NCBI GenBank assembly: GCA_003402315.1
Contig: QFXI01000025.1
Location: 1 to 64,000, forward strand
Direction: 5' to 3'
Length of the DNA stretch: 64,000 bases
From: Candidatus Nitrotoga sp. LAW
Lineage (GTDB): Bacteria; Pseudomonadota; Gammaproteobacteria; Burkholderiales; Gallionellaceae
Shown here: positions 16,300-25,392 of the stretch, piece after piece
Position numbering within the stretch: position 1 is the stretch's first letter
Layout of the letters: the number at the start of each line of letters is the position of its first letter
Notes under the pieces: model-generated
The model's input: the letters and a program-made list of their open reading frames with translations, nothing else
Databases searched by the model: none
What the model was told of the DNA's origin: nothing
Translations under genes and position numbers: made by a program

Positions 16300-17709
16300 A
16301 TGCTGAAAATTTACAATACTCTCACCCACGACAAGCAGGATTTTATTCCGATCGAACCCGGTAAGGTTCGAATGTATGTATGCGGCATGACGGTATATGA
16401 CTATTGCCATCTCGGCCATGCGCGGGTGATGGTGGCATTCGACATGGTCTATCGCTGGCTTAAGGCGAGCGGGCTGGACGTAACCTATGTGCGTAATATC
16501 ACCGATATTGACGACAAAATTATCAAGCGTGCGGCGGAAAATTCTGAATCTATCCATGCACTCACGCAGCGTTTCATTGATGCGATGCATGAGGATGAAC
16601 GTGCATTGGGCATTCTGCCACCGGATTTTGAACCGCGGGCTACTCAATACATACCGCAAATGCTGGACATGATCGCCAGGCTGGAAGCTAACGGATTGGC
16701 CTATCAAGCAGTTGATGGAGATATGAATTATGCGGTGCGCAAATTTGCCCATTACGGCAAATTATCTGGCAAAACACTGGCGAATTTGCGTGCCGGCGAG
16801 CGTGTGGAGGTGAATGACGGCAAGCTTGATCCGCTCGATTTCGTACTGTGGAAACATGCCAAAGAGAGTGAGCCAGACGAAGTGAAATGGGATTCTCCTT
16901 GGGGGAAAGGGCGACCTGGTTGGCATATTGAATGTTCGGCAATGAGCCTAGCAACACTGGGTAAACATTTCGATATTCACGGTGGAGGGGCTGACTTGCA
17001 GTTTCCGCACCACGAAAATGAGATCGCGCAAAGTGAGGGCGCTTGTCAGTGCAAATCTGTGAATGTCTGGATGCACAATGGCTTCATACGCGTAGACAAC
17101 GAAAAAATGTCGAAAAGCCTCGGTAATTTTTTTACCATCCGCGAGGTGCTGAATAAATATGATGCGGAAGTTGTGCGCTTTTTTATCCTGCGCGCGCATT
17201 ACCGCAGCCAGCTGAACTATTCCGATGCGCATCTGGACGATGCCAAACAGTCACTGAACCGTTTATACACGGCATTAAAAAATATTGCTGTGCCTATCGA
17301 AACGAGTTCAATTGATTGGAACGAACCTTACTCACAGCGTTTTAAAACGGCAATGGATGATGATTTCAACACGCCTGAAGCGATGGCAGTCCTGTTCGAT
17401 CTGGCAAATGAGGTGAATCGCAGCCAATCAGTAGAAGCTGCAAAGAAACTTAAGATGTTAGGTGACGTGCTCGGCTTATTGCAGCAAAATCCTGATGATT
17501 ATCTACAAGGAAAAAACTTCGTCAAATTGACTACAGCTACCTTTTCGATGATTACAGCCCCTATAAATGTCGAGGCTCTAATTGCCGAACGAACTGTCGC
17601 CAAACAATCCAAAAATTTCGCTGAATCCGACCGTATCCGTAAGGAGCTTTTAGAAGCGGGAATTGTGCTGGAAGACTCTGCATCCGGCACCACTTGGCGA
17701 CGTTCGTAG
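16300..17709 (+). CDS. cysS: Cysteinyl-tRNA synthetase
   Basis: A class I synthetase charging tRNA-Cys. The start ATG 16300 ([15 protein letters not shown]) gives 469 residues. Zn-binding and HIGH residues are seen in [20 protein letters not shown], the second Zn Cys in GWHIECSAM, the Zn His in the [23 protein letters not shown] region, and KMSKS in [13 protein letters not shown]. The C-terminal helical and anticodon-binding parts are complete. A TTG three bases upstream is also in frame but unlikely. Confidence 0.97.
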   Translation: MLKIYNTLTHDKQDFIPIEPGKVRMYVCGMTVYDYCHLGHARVMVAFDMVYRWLKASGLDVTYVRNITDIDDKIIKRAAENSESIHALTQRFIDAMHEDERALGILPPDFEPRATQYIPQMLDMIARLEANGLAYQAVDGDMNYAVRKFAHYGKLSGKTLANLRAGERVEVNDGKLDPLDFVLWKHAKESEPDEVKWDSPWGKGRPGWHIECSAMSLATLGKHFDIHGGGADLQFPHHENEIAQSEGACQCKSVNVWMHNGFIRVDNEKMSKSLGNFFTIREVLNKYDAEVVRFFILRAHYRSQLNYSDAHLDDAKQSLNRLYTALKNIAVPIETSSIDWNEPYSQRFKTAMDDDFNTPEAMAVLFDLANEVNRSQSVEAAKKLKMLGDVLGLLQQNPDDYLQGKNFVKLTTATFSMITAPINVEALIAERTVAKQSKNFAESDRIRKELLEAGIVLEDSASGTTWRRS

Positions 17710-17712
17710 GCC

Positions 17713-17790
17713 TGTCGAAAGATGAGTGGATTTCGACAAGCCCAGCCCGAACGGTGTTAATACTCCATCATGCCAGATCAATAGGTTAAA
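17713..17790. repeat. REP-like hairpin and conserved tail, copy 1
   Basis: TGTCGAAA and TTTCGACA form an 8-bp hairpin just after cysS, and the adjoining sequence AAGCCCAGCCCGAACGG recurs with changes at 27692-27743 together with about 35 bp downstream (GTTAATACT, TGCC, GATCAA). A partial third match with TTTCGACAAGCTCAAAGCG is at 59098-59125. Such CGACA-rich palindromes are common dispersed repeats in proteobacteria. The hairpin may help to terminate cysS. Confidence 0.6.
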
Positions 17791-17798
17791 CGAATATA

Positions 17799-17939
17799 GG
17801 ATACCTCTAAAAATTAAGAGTTTTAAACAAGACTAGGCGCGAATAAAAAATGTTGACGCAGCATATAACTGATATGTAAGGAAGCATTTTTTGTGAGCAA
17901 CAACGTATTGTGACGATATCTGAATTTTTAGAGATGCCC
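17799..17939. mobile_element. MITE-like dispersed repeat, copy 2
   Basis: The second copy of the 141-bp element, in the same orientation as copy 1, with ends GGATACCTCTAAAAATT and AATTTTTAGAGATGCCC. Internal identity to copy 1 is high over nearly the whole length. It lies between cysS and the nsrR-like gene, with its right end 144 bp before that start codon. Confidence 0.8.
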
Positions 17940-18053
17940 TATAGTAGTGGTTAAGTAATTTAGGATATAACGACTCGAAGACGGAGGACGAGAGGGGCTG
18001 ACAGGCTACTAGGAATTGCATAGGATTCTGATTAGAATGTAACACCGCGTTGA

Positions 18054-18070
18054 TTAAAATGTAATTTTAA
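18054..18070. promoter_or_regulatory. Perfect AT palindrome before nsrR, possible autoregulatory operator
   Basis: TTAAAAT-GTA-ATTTTAA is a perfect inverted repeat ending 12 bases before the ATG of the Rrf2-family gene. A related string GATTAGAATGTAAC lies about 22 bp further upstream, so GATTARAATGTAA is repeated directly. The position suggests repression by the product of the gene, as is common for Rrf2 regulators. This is inference from symmetry and location. Confidence 0.45.
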
Positions 18071-18082
18071 GTGTAACGACAA

Positions 18083-18529
18083 ATGCAATTTACCCACTTT
18101 ACCGATTATTCATTACGTACCTTAATTTATTTAGGCGCGCAGCAAAACATGTTGGTTACGATCAATGATGTTGCTGAAAAATATGGTATTTCGCAAAGTC
18201 ACTTAACGAAAGTCGTGCACCAACTAGCCAGTCGCGGCTATATTCAAACCACACGCGGCAAGGGCGGAGGAATGCGCTTGGCGCGCTTACCACAATTGAT
18301 CAACATCGGGGATGTAGTGCGCGATATGGAAGAAAATATCAATTTGGTTGAGTGTTTCAATGCAAAAAAGCAAGGTTGCCCCTTAATACCCACGTGTATC
18401 CTCAAATCAGTGCTAGCCGAAGCGAGCAAAAATTTCTTTGCCACTTTAGACCGCTATACGCTCGCAGACTTATTGACTAATCAATCATCTCTGAGAAAAA
18501 TGCCTGAACTCCAAAAAAGCGCGCATTAA
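18083..18529 (+). CDS. nsrR: Rrf2-family transcriptional regulator, NsrR type
   Basis: A 148-residue winged-helix repressor with a predicted Fe-S cluster that senses nitric oxide. It starts MQFTHFTDYSLRTLIYLG, typical of NsrR. The HTH is in INDVAEKYGISQSHLTKVVHQLASRGYI, followed by the wing TTRGKGGGMRLA. Three cysteines at 91, 99 and 105 (VECFNAKKQGCPLIPTC) match the cluster-binding Cys trio of NsrR. The likely target is the ncgABC-nirK cluster at 59.9-63.1 kb, which carries an NsrR-like site. It stands alone, so it is a distant regulator and not part of the target operon. Confidence 0.9.
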   Translation: MQFTHFTDYSLRTLIYLGAQQNMLVTINDVAEKYGISQSHLTKVVHQLASRGYIQTTRGKGGGMRLARLPQLINIGDVVRDMEENINLVECFNAKKQGCPLIPTCILKSVLAEASKNFFATLDRYTLADLLTNQSSLRKMPELQKSAH

Positions 18530-18538
18530 GGCCAATAT

Positions 18539-18895
18539 TTAGATTTTTTTCTGGCGTCTTAGCTCGTTCTGGGGCCACAACAAAGAACCCCAACAACTAA
18601 ACAACCACGGGTTTGAAGTACGGACTGAAAGCCGGATACACGTCCAAAAATGCCTGTCCCAATATTTCTTTTCCAGGTGCGGAAATTTTTCAAACAGCTT
18701 GCTCGATGTGCGTCCTTTAATTCGCCTCATAATCTCGCTGGGTGCCATATTAGGCGAATGATCTTTACTCACAACACCTTTAACAATTCTAATTTCAAGG
18801 CTCCACATGTTTCTCTCACCAAGTCCCGAATTCACTTCGCCACCTTTCCATTCAGCACCTTGTAGCAATACTTCATTACCCAAACAAAATGGCAC
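18539..18895 (-). pseudogene. Remnant of IS200/IS605-family TnpA
   Basis: A decayed Y1 transposase. The run IRIVKGVVSKDH followed by PNMAPSEIMRRIKGRTSS, KLFEKFPHLEKKYW and RHFW is characteristic of IS200-type TnpA. In intact proteins KDH is followed by a short strand that supplies the second His of the HUH motif; here it is replaced by a single Ser, so the active site is lost. The catalytic-Tyr helix after RHFW is also missing, and the sequence runs into an unrelated reading. The 5' part is unrecognisable. It is an inactive, internally deleted copy between nsrR and the accessory envelope genes. Confidence 0.75.
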
Positions 18896-19010
18896 TCAAT
18901 TTAAAACACCGTATGACTGCCATATCTGTACTCCACACCTCTATTCGTGTGACATATTGCGCAGCTAAAGCCGGTGGTTTAAACCTTGTGATTAACAAAG
19001 ACGAAATTTT

Positions 19011-19865
19011 ATGAAAAAATCAAACTCCTTCGCACTGATTTGGGCATCAACGATATATATATTGGTGGCCAGTGCAAATGCAACACCCGTAAACAAACCC
19101 CAGGAAGATAACGTTCAGCAACCCCAAGGGATAAGCATACAAAAGCCGATCCAAGAAACCGTGATAATAACGGATGAGGAATTAACAAAGCTTGCGGCAA
19201 ACCATAGTGGTAATTGCAATGCCGCGCCTGACCCTACAAAAACGCAATACATTATTGGCTATGGTAGCTTGATGCAAGATGAATCACGTAAACGAACGAC
19301 GCCCAACGCTAACATTGCTTATCCCGTTAAGGTCCATGGGTATCAACGTGGCTGGTTTACTAAAGGCAGCGGGGTTGGGTTTAGCACCACTTTTTTGGGT
19401 GTCGTACAGAGCAAAGAGCGTATGCTGAATGCCGCAATTTATATTATCGATGTGACAGAAATCACCACTATGGATAAGCGGGAATTTTCTTATTGTCGAT
19501 TAGCAGTGGAACCAGAAAACTATTCATTACTTAAGCAAGACATTCCACTGTCGCCCGGACAAACCTGGATTTACGTCAATAAACCAGACACCATTGCTAC
19601 AGCGAACAGACGCTATCCCATTGTTCAATCTTATGTGGATATTTTTTTATCCGGTTGCCTGGAACTAGAACAACGCTTTGAACTAAAAGATTTTGCCAAG
19701 CAGTGTCTTTTTACCACGAGCAATTGGTCAACTCAGTGGGTAAATGATCGCATTTATCCACGGCGTCCTTTCATCTACCAACCCAAAGCCGGGCGAATTG
19801 ACCAGCTTCTCAAAGAACATCTACCACAGTATTTTCAGCATATCCGTATTGAGCAATCGGAATAA
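19011..19865 (+). CDS. Exported gamma-glutamylcyclotransferase-like protein
   Basis: A 284-residue protein with a signal peptide (SFALIWASTIYILVASANA) and a Gln-rich spacer. From about residue 80 it resembles the gamma-glutamylcyclotransferase (GGCT/BtrG) fold: IIGYGSLM substrate loop, YPVKVHGYQRGW, then a possible catalytic Glu in MDKREFSYCRLAV. Members cyclise gamma-glutamyl groups to 5-oxoproline. Export to the periplasm is unusual for this family, so the substrate may be an envelope peptide. It is the only + strand gene in this accessory block. Confidence 0.7.
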   Translation: MKKSNSFALIWASTIYILVASANATPVNKPQEDNVQQPQGISIQKPIQETVIITDEELTKLAANHSGNCNAAPDPTKTQYIIGYGSLMQDESRKRTTPNANIAYPVKVHGYQRGWFTKGSGVGFSTTFLGVVQSKERMLNAAIYIIDVTEITTMDKREFSYCRLAVEPENYSLLKQDIPLSPGQTWIYVNKPDTIATANRRYPIVQSYVDIFLSGCLELEQRFELKDFAKQCLFTTSNWSTQWVNDRIYPRRPFIYQPKAGRIDQLLKEHLPQYFQHIRIEQSE

Positions 19866-19917
19866 TCGTGTCAAATTTTTCTGATACGTTACGAAAAACC
19901 ATAAGATGGTTCCTTCT

Positions 19918-20874
19918 TCACTTTTCAGGTAGCCCACTTTTATTAGCGCTCCAGTAGGTGATGGGACTCCAGAATGACGGTCCTTCATTACCGATCGGTC
20001 CGACGTCACAATTACCGCAGACAGACATTGCTACGCGATTATCTGTCTGCTGCTGCTTAAATTTACGACGTGCTTCGCCGACTAAAATATCACTGAATTT
20101 CTGTGTCATAAGATTGCCCAACACACCAGCTTTCGGATGCATACAACAGGGTACCACCGTACCATCGGCATCAACATATAGCTGATTGATTTCACCAAAC
20201 CAGGGATGTGCATCGAATTCTTTTGCGTCCGCCACAAATGTACAAGAACCGCGTGGCACATTGAGCGAGCGCCCGGTCTTATTCTCCTGCGCTTGCGGCA
20301 GTGCCATCCAACGTCTGAACTCTGGAGTCCAGCCGCGCGGGCGCAACACAGATTCCCATCGGCGCGCATCTTCCTCAGAATGAATGACGGTTCGCGTCAA
20401 AAGTTGCATCCCGGGCGCCCACCGATCCCGTAAGCTGGCCGCTCGCTCCAGGAATTCAATTAACTTTCCCCACTTCGAGGGCGGGCGTAAATGCTCGTAG
20501 CTTTCTGGCGTGCCATTGCCATCGCAACTCACAAACAGTTTAGTAACAACCTCTAACTTAAGCATCTCCTCAAAGTCATCCCAATAAACTTTTTGAGCGT
20601 TGGTGCTGATTTCGACGACAGACACCTTCCAGCTCTGCTTAGGAATTTGCGCAACGATAGACGAGAGTTGCTTATGTAACAAAGGCTCCCCGTAATTAAA
20701 AAGACGCAACGAGTGGATACGCTCGACATCCATGTTGCCCAGGCAGCGTGCAAAATCATCTACCGAGATACGATAAATTTCTGGCTCCAGCGTCGAATTT
20801 GGACAGCCTACACATTTTAACTGGCAGCCGTGTACGATATCAAAATGAACGGAGTAGAGGTGCTTCGGGTGCAT
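19918..20874 (-). CDS. Radical SAM/SPASM domain protein
   Basis: A 318-residue enzyme. The radical SAM cluster motif CxxxCxxC is at residues 17, 21 and 24 (HGCQLKCVGC), early in a TIM-barrel with LFNYGEPLLHKQL as the SAM-binding GEP motif. The C-terminal SPASM region carries the expected cysteines (VPCCMHPKAGVLGNLM and CGNCDVGP) for an auxiliary Fe-S cluster. The ATG has a good AAGGAG. Relatives modify peptides or sugars; no precursor peptide is evident. It is the last gene of the minus-strand run after Wzt, separated by 302 bp. Confidence 0.85.
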   Translation of the reverse strand: MHPKHLYSVHFDIVHGCQLKCVGCPNSTLEPEIYRISVDDFARCLGNMDVERIHSLRLFNYGEPLLHKQLSSIVAQIPKQSWKVSVVEISTNAQKVYWDDFEEMLKLEVVTKLFVSCDGNGTPESYEHLRPPSKWGKLIEFLERAASLRDRWAPGMQLLTRTVIHSEEDARRWESVLRPRGWTPEFRRWMALPQAQENKTGRSLNVPRGSCTFVADAKEFDAHPWFGEINQLYVDADGTVVPCCMHPKAGVLGNLMTQKFSDILVGEARRKFKQQQTDNRVAMSVCGNCDVGPIGNEGPSFWSPITYWSANKSGLPEK

Positions 20875-21176
20875 ATAACTCCTTGTAAATATAAAACTAA
20901 TTCAGTGGAATGGCCGACGGAGACCATTCCCCCTCATTAAGCCATTTTCAGCGCCATCAACGGACGGTTCCGGCGTACAAATTAGCGCTTATCAACATAT
21001 GCGCTTTCGTACCCCGCTGCTGCGTTACAACACTAACCAGCATTTTACCGAGCGGAAAAATCAATTTCAAAAGCATAAAGTAACCTGATAGAACAAATAT
21101 TACACAAATCACACATGCCAATTGTGGGGCATCTAAAATGTAACAATAACAACCCGCTCCATTTCCTTACTCAAGT
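20875..21176. other. Intergenic stretch before wzt end
   Basis: An AT-rich region of 302 bp between the radical SAM gene and the Wzt gene. No ORF, repeat or clear hairpin was recognised. It presumably holds the promoter of the radical SAM gene, which would then be transcribed separately. Confidence 0.4.
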
Positions 21177-22394
21177 TCAATTATCCTCCTCTACGGCGAT
21201 AAAACTGGCTCTTGCAGGTATCCATTCATGCTCTAAACGACATAAACCATAATCACGGGTTTGCCCAGTAATCCGCACCGTAGTATTCACCGTATCAAAA
21301 AGCCGCAAGCCTTCCGGATCCATGGCATGCGCACGGATGGTATATTTCCCCGGTAATAACTGAAGATTGGAAAGACGAACACAAAAACCAAATTGCGAAG
21401 GAGAAACTTTATTTAGAAGATATGTAGTTTCATTTGAATGAGTACCATAAATCGATGTTCCATCAGCCCGGGCAACACCAAACAAAATTACTGGCGGCCG
21501 CCCATCAGGAGAATACGCTACCCCACAAAGGTACAACGTCCCCCCCATTTCAACCACAGTAATTACTGCACCCAAATCATTTTCCAACCACAGCTTGCGA
21601 ATTTGGTATATCCCGCTCGGCTGCACCGCACTTTCCATGTACGCAGCTTTACTATTTTTCTCTTCGTGATAGGTCAAATATTCTCGCGTCACATCGAAGC
21701 TATTGCCATACATATGCATCTGTCCGTCATGAATCCATACCGCTTTCTGGCACAGGGTCTGGATGTGGAACATACTATGCGAACACAGCAATAGTGTCCC
21801 ACCTTGACTCAAATAACCTTCAATCCAGCGAATGCATTTTTTTTGAAATGATTCATCACCCACAGCCAATACTTCGTCAGTAATCAAAACATCCGGTTGC
21901 ATGGCGGTTGCCACGGCAAAACCCAATCGAACCACCATGCCAGACGAATAATGCTTAATCGGTTCTGCAATATGGGAGCCGATATCAGCAAATTCAATTA
22001 TAGAATCCAGCTTGCTGTCGATTTCTGCATTGCTCATACCCATCAACGCGGCCGCCAAATGGATATTTTCCAGGCCACTATATTCGGGATGAAAACCGCT
22101 ACCCAGCTCCAGTAACGCGCCAATTCGCCCATTTACCACCACTCGGCCGGTAGAAGGCTTGACTACCCCGGCAATGATTTTCAAAAGCGTGGATTTACCC
22201 GCACCATTTTCACCGATTAAGCCAAGCGATTCTCCTGCTTTCAGCTCCAGGTTAACCCCCTGCAGCGCGCAGAAACTCGGCGTTTCACCACGCTTAAAGA
22301 GCAAAGCAGCAATCGTACGCAACCGATTACTACCCGTGGCTACGCTAGGATAACTCTTGCCGATATTGCTTAGGCTGATAAGAGGTATTTGCAC
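21177..22394 (-). CDS. wzt: Polysaccharide ABC exporter ATPase (Wzt-like)
   Basis: A 405-residue ATP-binding subunit of an ABC-2 polysaccharide exporter. The nucleotide-binding domain has Walker [10 protein letters not shown], the KpsT/Wzt-type [19 protein letters not shown], signature [12 protein letters not shown] and Walker [13 protein letters not shown]. The last 150 residues form the extra beta-rich C-terminal domain that in Wzt binds the terminus of the finished O-polysaccharide. It acts with the Wzm-like permease 176 bp upstream. The presence of the C-terminal domain suggests export of a chain-capped polymer. Confidence 0.9.
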   Translation of the reverse strand: MQIPLISLSNIGKSYPSVATGSNRLRTIAALLFKRGETPSFCALQGVNLELKAGESLGLIGENGAGKSTLLKIIAGVVKPSTGRVVVNGRIGALLELGSGFHPEYSGLENIHLAAALMGMSNAEIDSKLDSIIEFADIGSHIAEPIKHYSSGMVVRLGFAVATAMQPDVLITDEVLAVGDESFQKKCIRWIEGYLSQGGTLLLCSHSMFHIQTLCQKAVWIHDGQMHMYGNSFDVTREYLTYHEEKNSKAAYMESAVQPSGIYQIRKLWLENDLGAVITVVEMGGTLYLCGVAYSPDGRPPVILFGVARADGTSIYGTHSNETTYLLNKVSPSQFGFCVRLSNLQLLPGKYTIRAHAMDPEGLRLFDTVNTTVRITGQTRDYGLCRLEHEWIPARASFIAVEEDN

Positions 22395-22570
22395 AATATC
22401 CGTGTCTGTTACAAATTAGAGGAAAATGCGAACTTGGAGAAATTGGAGAAAATGATCATCTTGGCTATTCATTCCATGAAACTAATCTCTCGCAATACAA
22501 AAATCGACTGCCTTCCAAAAGCCATTATCAACTGATAGTGCACAAATCTTGATCGAATTTTAGACATAGG

Positions 22571-23359
22571 CTAAATAAAATCCTCAAAATAGGGTGATAA
22601 ACGATTGAAGAACCAGCGCCCGGCCAAAAAAATCAACAAACTTCCAGCCAGCATTACCATATCCTGCCAGCCAATCTGACTATTACCAGTCATCAATAAC
22701 CCGCGAATTCTGGTAATAAAAAAAGATAGTGGGTTCAATGCAATGACCTGCTGTATCTGTTGCGGTACCAGACTAGCCGGATAAAGAACGGGGGTGGCGT
22801 AGAACCAAATCATGAATAACGGCGTCAGAAAGTGCTCAACATCCTTGAGCAGCACTTGCAAAGCAGCAAGTATCAGCGCCAAGCCACTGGTACATAATAG
22901 CTGCATACAAAATAACAACAACACCAATGGCAGAGATGAAAAGTACAGATCATTACCGGTAAGCGCAAGCACCGCAATCACCAATAAAAAACCGACTACA
23001 TGAACCGCATAAGTGGAAAGAACCGCACCATACACCAGCAATTCATGCGGGAAGGCGACTTTCTTGATAAGACCCCCGCCATTCTGTACTGCCAACGCGC
23101 CACGTTGCGCACCTTCCTGAAAGCACAACCATGGCCACAGCCCTACCGCAACAAACAAAATAAAACTGTGATCTTCCAGTTCGGGAAACTTTACCTTGAA
23201 AATAGCCGTGAATACCACCGCATACACTGCCAATAGCGCCAGTGGGTGTAGCAGTGCCCAAAAAATTCCACTGACACTGCCTACATAACGACTTTTAATC
23301 TCTCGCGATAGAAAATTAAGCAGCAGCCAGCGGTACGGCCACAAATTTTTTATCTGCAT
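22571..23359 (-). CDS. wzm: Polysaccharide ABC exporter permease (Wzm-like)
   Basis: A 262-residue ABC-2 type membrane protein with about six transmembrane helices; it begins LNFLSREIKSRYVGSVSGIFWALLHPL, the usual N-terminus of Wzm/KpsM/TagG permeases, and ends with the FFNRLSPYFEDFI tail typical of this group. It forms the channel for a lipid-linked polysaccharide in the inner membrane. It starts three bases after the EpsD-like gene, so the two are co-transcribed. Confidence 0.9.
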   Translation of the reverse strand: MQIKNLWPYRWLLLNFLSREIKSRYVGSVSGIFWALLHPLALLAVYAVVFTAIFKVKFPELEDHSFILFVAVGLWPWLCFQEGAQRGALAVQNGGGLIKKVAFPHELLVYGAVLSTYAVHVVGFLLVIAVLALTGNDLYFSSLPLVLLLFCMQLLCTSGLALILAALQVLLKDVEHFLTPLFMIWFYATPVLYPASLVPQQIQQVIALNPLSFFITRIRGLLMTGNSQIGWQDMVMLAGSLLIFLAGRWFFNRLSPYFEDFI

Positions 23360-23362
23360 AGA

Positions 23363-24322
23363 CTAATGTTTTGCGGCCTCGGATTTATTTATTTCTGATG
23401 GTTTAACACCACCTGATTTCGCATCAGGGTTTGTCCAGAACTGATTGACAGCCTCTTCATTTAATTTCAATGACGGATCGGTCAGTATTCCACCGACAAG
23501 CGTTTTGCGGTATTCATTTAAATGCTTCTCGCGCTCCCCCTGTATGATTTTCTCCTTCACATCCTCAAATGAACGCACCAGCTTCGGTTTTTTTTCATTA
23601 AGCTGAATAATGTGAAAACCAAAAATTGTCTTTACTGGCTCGCTGATATCGCCTGGAGCACTCATGGCAAAAGCTGCATCAGAAAATGGCTTGACCATTT
23701 TTCCTTCTTCAAAAAAACCAAGGTCACCTTTGTTCCCTTTAACACTCGGATCATCTGAATATTCCAGTGCTAGCTCTTCAAATTTTTTGCCACCAACTGC
23801 CTGCTCACGGACTTGCTTGATGCGCTGTAACGCCTCTTCCGGCGTGCGGGTTTTAGTGTCCACCAGGATATGGGAAGCATGTACTTTCGTAGGCACAGTA
23901 TATTTTTCGATATCAACCTGATACAACTCGCGGGCACGCGAGTCAAAGTTAGGTATCTTAATTTCCTTGGTGACACGACTGATTTGTTCCTGCGCCAACA
24001 ATCTGTCAGCTGCCATTTCTATCTGTTTATCCATCAGAGGTTCACGATCAATTCCTACACTACGCGCTTGTGCTGCCAATGTCTTATTAATCAGCATATT
24101 TTCCAGTAATTTGGCAATACGAGCCTTACTTGCCAGTACTTCCGCGCGATGCTCCAATGGAATACGCAATAAATCCGCCTCAAAGTCCAAGCTCGTAATT
24201 CTGACCTTGTCGGATTCGATTAAAATTTGCTCCACACTTACAGCTGGAGCGGTAGAACAAACCATCACAACGAGCACCGTTAACTGCTTTAACAACATAC
24301 GACCCATTATTTTCAACCTCAT
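23363..24322 (-). CDS. Periplasmic peptidyl-prolyl isomerase, EpsD/PrsA type
   Basis: A 319-residue parvulin-type PPIase with a signal peptide (LLKQLTVLVVMVCSTAPAVS). It has an N-terminal SurA-like helical chaperone part, the rotamase domain from about residue 150 (KVHASHILVDTKTRTPEEAL, DLGFFEEGKMVKPFSDAAF, TIFGFHIIQL) and a C-terminal helical part. EpsD proteins of this architecture occur in exopolysaccharide clusters. It is immediately upstream of wzm, in keeping with a role in folding export-machinery proteins. Alternative starts at Met6 and Met9 exist. Confidence 0.85.
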   Translation of the reverse strand: MRLKIMGRMLLKQLTVLVVMVCSTAPAVSVEQILIESDKVRITSLDFEADLLRIPLEHRAEVLASKARIAKLLENMLINKTLAAQARSVGIDREPLMDKQIEMAADRLLAQEQISRVTKEIKIPNFDSRARELYQVDIEKYTVPTKVHASHILVDTKTRTPEEALQRIKQVREQAVGGKKFEELALEYSDDPSVKGNKGDLGFFEEGKMVKPFSDAAFAMSAPGDISEPVKTIFGFHIIQLNEKKPKLVRSFEDVKEKIIQGEREKHLNEYRKTLVGGILTDPSLKLNEEAVNQFWTNPDAKSGGVKPSEINKSEAAKH

Positions 24323-24350
24323 GGTAAATTAAATTCAAAAAAATAAAAAA

Positions 24351-24374
24351 CTCCTCCATCTTAAGATGGAGGAG
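24351..24374 (-). terminator. Perfect 24-bp palindrome with T-run
   Basis: A perfect 12+12 bp inverted repeat (CTCCTCCATCTT and its complement). On the minus strand it is followed by TTTTTTATTTTTTTG, a strong intrinsic terminator. It lies after the 214-residue exported protein gene and before the EpsD-like gene, dividing the two transcription units, or letting only read-through enter the wzm-wzt unit. Confidence 0.8.
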
Positions 24375-24409
24375 AAGAGAACACAAACACATTCAGACCT
24401 AACAGTAAC

Positions 24410-25054
24410 CTACCACAAAGGTAAAAATATTTGTGTAGGCTTACCTGCCTGTATTAACTTAAGGTACGCCATATAACCCACTGGTTCAACCTTTACGTTA
24501 TGAGGAATATTATTTCTTGTTTCGAAAGCATAATTCCATGTTCTAATATCTGTAAGAGGTGCTGTTGATAGCGGCGGGACTGTTCTCGTACCTGGCACTT
24601 CTCCGCCTGTTTGCGTAACTGTAATTTCTTTTGAAGCAGCGTTACCTTTGCCAATACTATTGATGCCAGCAACTGAATAAGTAGTGGTACTTGTTGGGCT
24701 AACAGTACGACTACCACCTGTAAAGGTACTTCCAGTCCATTCATAAGAAGTCGCCGCAGGGCTGCAACTTACAATCAACGTGGAAATCCCACCTGTGCTG
24801 ATTGTAGAAGGTGAGGCAGTCAGTGTGCATGATGGCGCTTCTGTAGGAGTTTGTACTGTGTCAGAACTACAAGTTACTGTCAGATTGCCGTTGGCATCCG
24901 CACTATAGCCAGTATAAGAAGAACATGAATTTCCCGTTACCCCGGTCAAAGTCACCGTACCAGCCAAAACCGAACCTGAATTAACCATCATAAAAGTCAA
25001 AACAACAGACGCAACCTTTGTATTTATTAATTTAAAGTTCATGCTAACCTCCAA
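24410..25054 (-). CDS. Exported Ig-like domain protein
   Basis: A 214-residue protein with a signal peptide (SVVLTFMMVNSGSVLAG, from MNFKLINTK). The middle is a bacterial Ig-like domain of the type PSCTLTASPSTISTGG, LIVSCSPAATSYEWTG, TVSPTSTTTYSVAGI, often found in surface proteins. A 50-residue C-terminal tail (TWNYAFETRNNIPHNVKVEP to FLPLW) has no known similarity. It is Ser/Thr rich with few charges. It lies directly after the 498-residue exported protein and near the type II secretion genes, so it may be a substrate. Function unknown. Confidence 0.6.
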   Translation of the reverse strand: MEVSMNFKLINTKVASVVLTFMMVNSGSVLAGTVTLTGVTGNSCSSYTGYSADANGNLTVTCSSDTVQTPTEAPSCTLTASPSTISTGGISTLIVSCSPAATSYEWTGSTFTGGSRTVSPTSTTTYSVAGINSIGKGNAASKEITVTQTGGEVPGTRTVPPLSTAPLTDIRTWNYAFETRNNIPHNVKVEPVGYMAYLKLIQAGKPTQIFLPLW

Positions 25055-25305
25055 TAATATAGAGTTTAATTACCCATTCGCGGAATCGCGCTTACATAAA
25101 AGCGAAGAGTGATACACAACGTAAAAACATAACAGATTTTACTTCATTTCAAATCAGACACCCTAGCTGATAGGCACAATATAGGCATTAACATTTAGTA
25201 GCAAATCTATTCTGCTGGATGGTAATAATATGGGAATGAATGGCGATTTTTAGCAAAAATTCGCAATGATACTATTAAGTTTAAATACATAATAATTTTT
25301 AATGA

Positions 25306-25369
25306 AAAACGGGAGCAGAATTTCTTCGCACTCCCGTTTTAACCAACACGCATAACCACTACGTGTTGG
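25306..25369 (-). terminator. Terminator and second hairpin after the large exported protein
   Basis: AAAACGGGAG (25306-25315) pairs with CTCCCGTTTT (25331-25340), and on the minus strand a T-run (TTTTT) follows, making an intrinsic terminator. A second hairpin, CCAACACG (25343-25350) with CGTGTTGG (25362-25369), lies nearer the gene. The remaining sequence from 25055 to 25305 is AT-rich and holds no recognised feature. Confidence 0.75.
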
Positions 25370-25392
25370 CTCCCAGTAAAGACAGCTAACTA

